Made by a program: the position numbers and the translations under genes. A stretch of DNA of 21,250 nt from a virus: positions 1-21,250 of the IMG/VR virus record IMGVR_UViG_3300031746_000203; one strand, 5' to 3'. The notes under the pieces are model-generated. The model ran no database searches and was not told the DNA's origin. It was given only the letters and a program-made list of their open reading frames with translations. This document shows positions 15,830-21,250 of this stretch, piece by piece. Each line of letters starts with the position of its first letter. Positions within the stretch are counted from its first letter, which is position 1.

Positions 15830-17518
15830 ATGGTTAAATTAAAAACTGTTATTGAAAGCAATATTGATGATATCAATGGTATTAATGCCGATATTAACAA
15901 TCTTGCTAGTAAGTATTTAACACCGATTGATGCTGTTCGTAGCAGGTCTAAACCAGCATCAATTGCTGCTACTGAAGTTACTCGCAATGATGGTTCAAAG
16001 AAAAAATATAATTTTGCAGGAATTGATATAAACACAAATAGAGCAATAGAAAGCAGAATAAGTGCTTTTTTAAGAACGTTAGGATTTCCAATTATGGATG
16101 AAACTGGAAATTTTTTCAATTCTGGATTTGACCCAGACAATGAAAGCACAATGCAAATATATATAAAAAGCAATATAATTTTGTCACCACTACAAACCGC
16201 ATTGATGTTACGAGAAGCTATCGTTGAGGAACGGCGTTTAGTATTTGCTAACCAAGACTTTCCTTCTTCTGTTTATGCATTAGCGTTAAGATTTATTAAA
16301 CCTTTTATGGTAATGGATCTCAACCTTGGTCCTTTAGATATAGATCCTCAAAATTTCGAAATATCTGATAGAAAAACAGCATTTAATAACCCTATTGCTA
16401 ATAAGTTTTCTGAAGGCAATCATATTTTGAAACCATTTATAGTTGATCCGATGATTAATGATACGATATATCCTGCCGAATATATGATTGCTGTTCCATT
16501 TTTACCAACTATGGAAGACGCAAGTTTATCAAAAGATAAATTATTAAAACGACCGGCTATTGAATTTATTTGTCGTATTAGATTGGCAGATACTACTATT
16601 GATTCCGAATTTTTAAAAGAAGCACAACATATATTATCTAACAAAAATCCGTCAACTAAATCAGAGTCAGCAACAACCATTCGTGATACCGTATCAGCAT
16701 TAGTAGGTCAAAATGATGTTAATGACAATGTTGTTTTACAAACCATTCAGGGATTTACTACTACACAAACCGTAATGTTAACAACATTAGTAAAAACTAT
16801 AAAAGCTGTTGTTGAAAAACTTGATGAAGATATTGTAGAATTTAATAAGATTTATTCTGAATATGATTTGGAACCGGTACCAAGTATAGAAGGTCCTGAA
16901 TTTTTAGGAACAGGAAAAACAGCTGCGTATATAAGAACATTTTCAAGTCAAGAAAATTCAGTTCAGAAAAATTCTTTATTAAATACAAAAATAGCTAGAT
17001 TAAAATTACAACAACAATTACAATTATATAAAAATAAAGTTACTGCGCAAACAATTGGCGGAGGCAATACAGACATAAGCTCATTATTTGCCGTGCCTGT
17101 AATAGCATCGGCTGAAAGAGATTATAATACCGAAATACAAAGATTAGAAAATGACAGAGATTCTCATTCTAGTAAAATGTTAGAGATTTTAGCTGATATA
17201 GAAAAAATTACAGGGGAAATTAGTGGCCTTGGTTTAATTGATGTTTTGGCTATATACACTGCATTATGGGCCATAGATATAAAGACTTTGATAGGTTTTT
17301 TGGATGATTCAGCGTTTAATCGTTTATATGATTTTAATACAGATCTTAGAACCACCGATGTAGAAAGTAGAAATAACGGTGAAAAATTAAACGGCATATT
17401 GGTTTTGCAAAAATTTCAAGATAAATTGTTTAATATCCTATCATTTGCTGATAAGATTATGACACAAAAAAGGAATTCTCCTACACAAGCAGATGGTGGC
17501 GACGGAACTCAGGGATAA
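15830..17518 (+). CDS. Uncharacterised baseplate-locus structural protein
   Basis: 562 residues, ATG at 15830, 8 bases after the preceding stop; the only ribosome-site-like bases (AAGAGA, 15812-15817) are rather far upstream, so coupling is likely. I do not recognise the family. Residues 1-30 look helical (IDDINGINADINNLASKYL). Residues ~60-230 look globular with mixed strands and helices (for example FIKPFMVMDLNLGPLDIDPQ). Residues ~300-430 and ~450-560 contain long heptad-like helices (for example TLVKTIKAVVEKLDEDIVEF and NTKIARLKLQQQLQLYKNKV), so coiled coils are likely. The C-terminus is polar and Gly/Asp rich (TQADGGDGTQG). No enzyme motif, signal peptide or membrane helix is convincing. 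Its position immediately before the gp25-like wedge gene suggests a baseplate wedge or hub-wedge linking protein; this is inference from context only. Confidence 0.55.
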   Translation: MVKLKTVIESNIDDINGINADINNLASKYLTPIDAVRSRSKPASIAATEVTRNDGSKKKYNFAGIDINTNRAIESRISAFLRTLGFPIMDETGNFFNSGFDPDNESTMQIYIKSNIILSPLQTALMLREAIVEERRLVFANQDFPSSVYALALRFIKPFMVMDLNLGPLDIDPQNFEISDRKTAFNNPIANKFSEGNHILKPFIVDPMINDTIYPAEYMIAVPFLPTMEDASLSKDKLLKRPAIEFICRIRLADTTIDSEFLKEAQHILSNKNPSTKSESATTIRDTVSALVGQNDVNDNVVLQTIQGFTTTQTVMLTTLVKTIKAVVEKLDEDIVEFNKIYSEYDLEPVPSIEGPEFLGTGKTAAYIRTFSSQENSVQKNSLLNTKIARLKLQQQLQLYKNKVTAQTIGGGNTDISSLFAVPVIASAERDYNTEIQRLENDRDSHSSKMLEILADIEKITGEISGLGLIDVLAIYTALWAIDIKTLIGFLDDSAFNRLYDFNTDLRTTDVESRNNGEKLNGILVLQKFQDKLFNILSFADKIMTQKRNSPTQADGGDGTQG

Positions 17519-17519
17519 C

Positions 17520-17951
17520 ATGTCATTTGATTTAAGAATATCACAAGGCGATTTAGCAATAGGCTCCGATGCAGATTTTGATCGCGTGGAAGATACCGAT
17601 AAATTAATTCAAGATGTTCTTAAAATTTTATTAACACCACTTGGCGGCAATCCTTTTCATACTTGGTACGGATCATTAATTTCTAACACGTTGGTTGGTA
17701 ATGTATTTGAAGAGGAATTTTTAATAAAAATAGCTAGTAGTCAAATAAATAGCGCGTTAGAAACAATGCAAAATCTTCAAAAGGCCCAAACAGCAGTTCA
17801 AAAAGTTACTCCAAATGAATTGTTGGCAGCAATCAGAAGCGTTGATGTAAATAGAAACCCGGTAGATCCAACAATGTTTTCTGTTTTTGTGGCAGTATTA
17901 ACAAAAGGCTTATCAACTGTAAGAACTTCATTTTCGGTAAATAATTTATAG
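17520..17951 (+). CDS. Baseplate wedge protein, gp25-like
   Basis: 143 residues from the ATG at 17520. I prefer this start to the upstream ATG at 17493 (152 aa): AGGGA (17511-17515) stands 4 bases before it, it lies one base after the previous stop (TAA 17516-17518), and the resulting N-terminus MSFDLRISQGDLAIG matches the usual gp25 beginning. The upstream option would overlap the previous gene by 26 bases. The family motif is clear: GDLAI near residue 10, then IQDVLKILLTPLGGNPFHTWYGS (core LLTPLGGNPFHTWYG), corresponding to the T4 gp25 / P2 gpW-type wedge fold that also exists in type VI secretion TssE. It joins gp6-like arms to the hub and helps nucleate the sheath. The baseplate J gene follows 10 bases later, the conserved gp25-gp6 pairing. 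C-terminal part (ELLAAIRSVDVNRNPVDPT) resembles the family's beta end. Confidence 0.88.
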   Translation: MSFDLRISQGDLAIGSDADFDRVEDTDKLIQDVLKILLTPLGGNPFHTWYGSLISNTLVGNVFEEEFLIKIASSQINSALETMQNLQKAQTAVQKVTPNELLAAIRSVDVNRNPVDPTMFSVFVAVLTKGLSTVRTSFSVNNL

Positions 17952-17959
17952 GTATAAAT
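17948..17959 (+). repeat. Junction motif ATAGGTATAAAT, copy 2
   Basis: Identical to 3304-3315. Here it holds the TAG stop of the gp25-like gene, the AGG used as ribosome site for the baseplate J gene, and an exact TATAAATA (17953-17960), the core sequence of T4-type late promoters. A transcript from such a promoter would start beyond the ATG at 17962, so translation coupling is the simpler reading. Confidence 0.4.
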
Positions 17960-17961
17960 AA

Positions 17962-20900
17962 ATGCGTATTCGCACTCATAACGAGATAGTATTAAGCCTT
18001 CTTGAGTATTTAAGAACGGCTCAACCGAATCTAGATACTAAGCCTGGAACAGTTTCAAGAGATTTGGTTATTGATGGTCCATCAATTCAATTAAGCCGTC
18101 TTTATGAAGAGCTTGCGCGCGTTTCTAGCAAACAATCTTTGCGATTAGCCATTGGTATTGATTTAGATAGATTGGGTTCTAACTTCGGGGCAATCAGACA
18201 ACGTGGAACAAAATCCAGCGGTCCAGCATTATTGACATTTGCCTCTTTAGAGGCTGATATCCCAATTAATCAAGGAAGTATAGTGACGGCTAGAAATGGA
18301 GCCTCATTCGTTGTTTCAACAGGTACCGTGGTTAATCCAGTATTTGCTAACTCGTATAGAGCTATCGCTGCTCAAAATAGGTCCGATTTAGATTTTGTCG
18401 GTATTTCAGATCAATATGCAGTATCAGTATTGGTAGAATCATCTGCGGCTGGAGTGCAAGGTAACATCTCAAAATATTCATTATCCGGAACACAAATTCA
18501 AGGAGTCTCGAATATTACAAACGTACAGCCGTTCGGAGGAGGAGGTCAATCTGAAGATGACGCCTCTTTTAGAGGTCGTATTTTAGGAATATTCAGCGGA
18601 GCTAATACTGGTACATCTTTGGGTTACAGAAATGCTGTAAACATAGATCCTGCTGTTTTAGATGCCATTGTAATTGAACCTGGCGATATTTTAATGACTC
18701 GTGATGGCACTCAGGTTATTACTGATGAAAATGGTAACGAAATAATTATTTCCGAAGGAACTGGTGGCAAAGTAGATATTTATATTTTCGGCACCAGATT
18801 ATTAGAAACAGTAGATAGCTTTATTTATAGAGATTTAAGCAATACTGGCGACCCTACGAACTATCTTAATGATTTTGTATTGGGCCAAATTGATGCTGAT
18901 GCCGGAAAAACAGTAACACGCAAACGTATAGATGATCTTAAAACTGATATTTTGCCAGAACAGCCAGTCAATAACCTTGTTAAAATTAGCGGCTCTATTA
19001 GCGGTTCAAATTTTATTGAAAGAACAGTTGATTCATTAGGAAGAGAAAGCGGTAATTACCAATTAATAAGAGATACTGGAGAGTTTGCAGGCTCGCCATG
19101 GGGCTTTGATAAATTACATTTTATTTCTAATCAAATTTCTGATCTTCAAGAAAACAATACTAAATTAACTTTTAATGGTCAAGATGCATTAAGTTACCCA
19201 GATGTTTTGAAAATATCAAATGTTACTCAAAATATAAATGTAGTTAATGAAAACAGCAAAATAAGCCGCAGTGATCGCACATCAATTCAATTGGCGCACA
19301 CTCCTGTACAGAATGTAACTAGAGTTTTTAATTCAACGACTGGCGAGCGATATGTCGTAACAAGTCAAAACCCTGATGGCAGTGGAACAGTAAATACAAC
19401 CGGAAGAATAATAATAAGTGGAAATTCATTGCCAGCAGCCACTGATATTTTACAAGTGGATTACACATGGGTTTTCCAATATAATGCGGACTTTGATTTT
19501 GATAATAGAATGAATGGAAGGAATATCAGATCTGTAAAAGATAGCGTTGATTGGGGGTTCTCCAATAATGTAAGAAGAGAGACTGCCACTTTAATAGCCT
19601 CTGGATCAACGTTATTAGTTACTGTTACACATCCAATAAGCACAGTAGTAGATGTTAATGTTTTTGCAACAAATAATAGCTCAGTAACATTAACCCAAAA
19701 TAGATTGTCTGTAATTGTGACACAGCCGGTCACAAACGTTGTAAGTGTAATTAGAACATCTGATGGCGCAGAATTATATGATACAAGCAAATTTGATGGT
19801 TCATTTAGCGGGCTTACAATATTCTTGCCAACTGACACTGTAGCAGTTTTTGGTGACACAACAAGTGTAGTATATAATGCCGTTGATGTTTTTAACGCCG
19901 ATGGTTACCAAGGTAATTTTAATCAAAATATAATAAATATAGTTCCATCAACAATTGCTACTGCTGGTTCAATTGTAGAAGTAAATTACATAGCAAACGT
20001 AAGTGCTATATTGCCTTCTACGACACTTGCTAATTTACCAGCAGTTCGTTCCGGCAATGTATTTAATACTAGCAATGCAACAGGTGTTGGAAATCAACCA
20101 ACTTCTCATATATTTTCATCTCCAGGCGTAGTAATTCAAAATTTACGACAAGCTCCCAGCAGGCTTGCATTAAGTATTGCTGGCTCAATTTCACCAGGCA
20201 TCATAACAATATCCGGAATAACAATCAGCCGCGCTTCTGACATTGTATTTTCAGTGACAAATTCAGGATTAAAATTAAATTTGTCTTCAGCAATACGAAT
20301 ATTTTTGGGACTTAATTCCAATCAGTCTGTTCCAAGTAATGTGAAATTGGCCAGAATAATAAATATGGAAAGAGTAACTACTACATCTAACAATGATGTA
20401 TTGAGCGTTGATCATACGTATGATATAAAAGGCTATCATCTTAGAGAGAATACATTTGTTAAAGACGAATCAATAGCAGATTCTTCATTAACATATACTG
20501 AAGTTATATTGCCAAGCACCGCTGACAATGAAGCCAATTTGCCTACCGTTGGTCAAAAGATAAGAGTGACTTTTCATATTATATTTGACAGTGATAACGA
20601 AAGTGTTTATTTCAGTCGTGGAGGAACATTATTTACAAATAAAATATTCGCAATTGTTGACACTGTATCCATATCTAGCGGGTTTACATCCGGATCTTCA
20701 TCCAGCGCCACATTATCAATTACAAATACTAATCAACCGATTACTGGAGCTAGGTATACTACGACATATAATTATCTAGCGCCTAAACCAAATGAGCGCA
20801 TTATAATTAGATATAATTTTAATAAATTAATATCTGATTCAACATTAAATATTGAAAATTCAAGGCCTATAACAGCTGACGTTTTGGTTAAAGCAGCAAC

Positions 20901-21201
20901 TTCAATTCCGATTGATGTTACTATGAATATTGTTGTTACAACAGAATTCATTAACAACACAACAACAGTTAAACAAAATGTACAGGACGCAGTTACAACA
21001 GCTTTAAATGCTAAGAATTTAGGAACTACAATTGATTCTTCGGATTTAATAAATGTTGCATATACAGTTAACGGAGTGGATAGAGCTATAATACTATATT
21101 TTAATTATGCTAATACGGCAGGTTCTGTATTAAGTATTACTGCCAAGGATAACGAATTTATTACAGCAAATGTAGTAACTATAAACATTGAAGAGCGTTA
21201 A
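17962..21201 (+). CDS. Baseplate J protein (gp6 / Mu gp47-like) with large beta-rich insertion
   Basis: 1079 residues, ATG at 17962, AGG of the overlapping TAG stop 9 bases upstream. N-terminus MRIRTHNEIVLSLLEYLRTAQPNLDTKPGTVSRDL and the next helix with LYEELARVSSKQSLRLA, then LDRLGSNFGAIRQ, match the start of baseplate J proteins. The signature is at ~189-226: QPFGGGGQSEDDASFRGRI then ANTGTSLGYRNAV (G-G-x-x-x-E-x-D-x-x-F-R-x-R-I ... G-T-x-x-G-Y). The family's C-terminal alpha/beta domain is seen at ~970-1079 (VLVKAATSIPIDVTMNIVV, then VQDAVTTALNAKNLGTTIDSS, NGVDRAIILYF). Mu gp47-type proteins run ~360 residues and T4 gp6 660, so several hundred residues of beta-rich sequence (~370-960) are inserted between the two halves, including three similar strand motifs (TPVQNVTRVF, HPISTVVDVNVF, QPVTNVVSVI). 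The protein forms the wedge ring that closes around the hub; the insertion may project outward and carry fibre attachments (inference). Confidence 0.87.
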   Translation: MRIRTHNEIVLSLLEYLRTAQPNLDTKPGTVSRDLVIDGPSIQLSRLYEELARVSSKQSLRLAIGIDLDRLGSNFGAIRQRGTKSSGPALLTFASLEADIPINQGSIVTARNGASFVVSTGTVVNPVFANSYRAIAAQNRSDLDFVGISDQYAVSVLVESSAAGVQGNISKYSLSGTQIQGVSNITNVQPFGGGGQSEDDASFRGRILGIFSGANTGTSLGYRNAVNIDPAVLDAIVIEPGDILMTRDGTQVITDENGNEIIISEGTGGKVDIYIFGTRLLETVDSFIYRDLSNTGDPTNYLNDFVLGQIDADAGKTVTRKRIDDLKTDILPEQPVNNLVKISGSISGSNFIERTVDSLGRESGNYQLIRDTGEFAGSPWGFDKLHFISNQISDLQENNTKLTFNGQDALSYPDVLKISNVTQNINVVNENSKISRSDRTSIQLAHTPVQNVTRVFNSTTGERYVVTSQNPDGSGTVNTTGRIIISGNSLPAATDILQVDYTWVFQYNADFDFDNRMNGRNIRSVKDSVDWGFSNNVRRETATLIASGSTLLVTVTHPISTVVDVNVFATNNSSVTLTQNRLSVIVTQPVTNVVSVIRTSDGAELYDTSKFDGSFSGLTIFLPTDTVAVFGDTTSVVYNAVDVFNADGYQGNFNQNIINIVPSTIATAGSIVEVNYIANVSAILPSTTLANLPAVRSGNVFNTSNATGVGNQPTSHIFSSPGVVIQNLRQAPSRLALSIAGSISPGIITISGITISRASDIVFSVTNSGLKLNLSSAIRIFLGLNSNQSVPSNVKLARIINMERVTTTSNNDVLSVDHTYDIKGYHLRENTFVKDESIADSSLTYTEVILPSTADNEANLPTVGQKIRVTFHIIFDSDNESVYFSRGGTLFTNKIFAIVDTVSISSGFTSGSSSSATLSITNTNQPITGARYTTTYNYLAPKPNERIIIRYNFNKLISDSTLNIENSRPITADVLVKAATSIPIDVTMNIVVTTEFINNTTTVKQNVQDAVTTALNAKNLGTTIDSSDLINVAYTVNGVDRAIILYFNYANTAGSVLSITAKDNEFITANVVTINIEER

Positions 21202-21203
21202 TA

Positions 21204-21250
21204 ATGGCTAACTTAAGATTGGTCAGAATAAAAGCATCGGATAGCCAGCT
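21204..21250 (+). CDS. Start of a further tail gene, cut by window edge
   Basis: ATG at 21204 lies 2 bases after the baseplate J stop, with AAGAG at 21191-21195 as possible ribosome site. Fifteen complete codons (MANLRLVRIKASDSQ) run open to the window end. Position after the J protein suggests another baseplate or fibre-connecting protein (gpI-like place), but too little is visible to name it. Confidence 0.6.
   Translation, partial: MANLRLVRIKASDSQ

Noticed and set aside
17493-17519. Upstream ATG at 17493 as start of the gp25-like protein
   Set aside because: It lies within the previous gene with no good ribosome site; ATG 17520 has AGGGA before it and gives the typical family N-terminus.
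1-21250. Extracellular contractile injection system or type VI secretion cluster rather than a phage
   Set aside because: A frameshifted G/GT-type chaperone next to a 717-residue tape measure is a phage arrangement, and no AAA+ ATPase, VgrG-effector or TssB/TssC-type gene is present. A tailocin cannot be fully excluded without head genes.
1-21250. Defence system, mobile element, CRISPR array or tRNA genes
   Set aside because: All space is taken by tail genes on one strand; no spaced direct repeats, cloverleaf candidates, transposase or nuclease motifs were seen.

Overview
The window is a stretch of the tail and baseplate module of a large contractile-tailed bacteriophage (myovirus morphology, Caudoviricetes), or of a prophage of one. 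Every gene I can support lies on the + strand. They are packed end to end with gaps of 1 to about 105 bases. No integrase, transposase, tRNA, rRNA or CRISPR array is visible. The DNA is AT-rich and uses the standard code: TAA and TAG act as stops and no TAG or TGA falls inside a gene. The host cannot be told from this window. The long hub, baseplate-J and membrane-type proteins suggest a large phage genome, but that is inference.

Region 1 (2-2160) holds the tail shaft: the 3' part of the contractile sheath gene, cut by the window edge, and the tail tube gene. Region 2 (2265-5467) holds the tail assembly chaperone and the tape measure. The chaperone is encoded as two overlapping frames joined by a very convincing -1 programmed frameshift: heptamer A AAA AAA at 2930-2936, a stop codon right behind it, and an 8-bp GC-rich stem starting 5 bases later.

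Region 3 (5496-13630) holds the central baseplate: a hub/tube adaptor-like protein, an unusually large hub protein (1678 aa) with a recognisable C-terminal hub motif, and the central spike with an N-terminal OB-fold and C-terminal beta-helix. Region 4 (13713-17518) holds two large proteins I cannot name. One has several strongly hydrophobic segments, unusual for a tail protein. Region 5 (17520-21250) holds the baseplate wedge: a gp25-like protein, a baseplate J (gp6-like) protein with a beta-rich insertion of several hundred residues, and the first codons of another gene.

The expected assembly logic is as follows. The hub, spike and wedges build the baseplate. The chaperone coats the tape measure, the tube polymerises on the hub to a length set by the tape measure, and the sheath polymerises around the tube. 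No lysozyme, LysM or peptidase domain is recognisable in the spike or hub, so cell-wall cutting is probably encoded elsewhere. The items most worth following up are the frameshift signal, the hydrophobic baseplate-locus protein, the giant hub and the expanded baseplate J protein.
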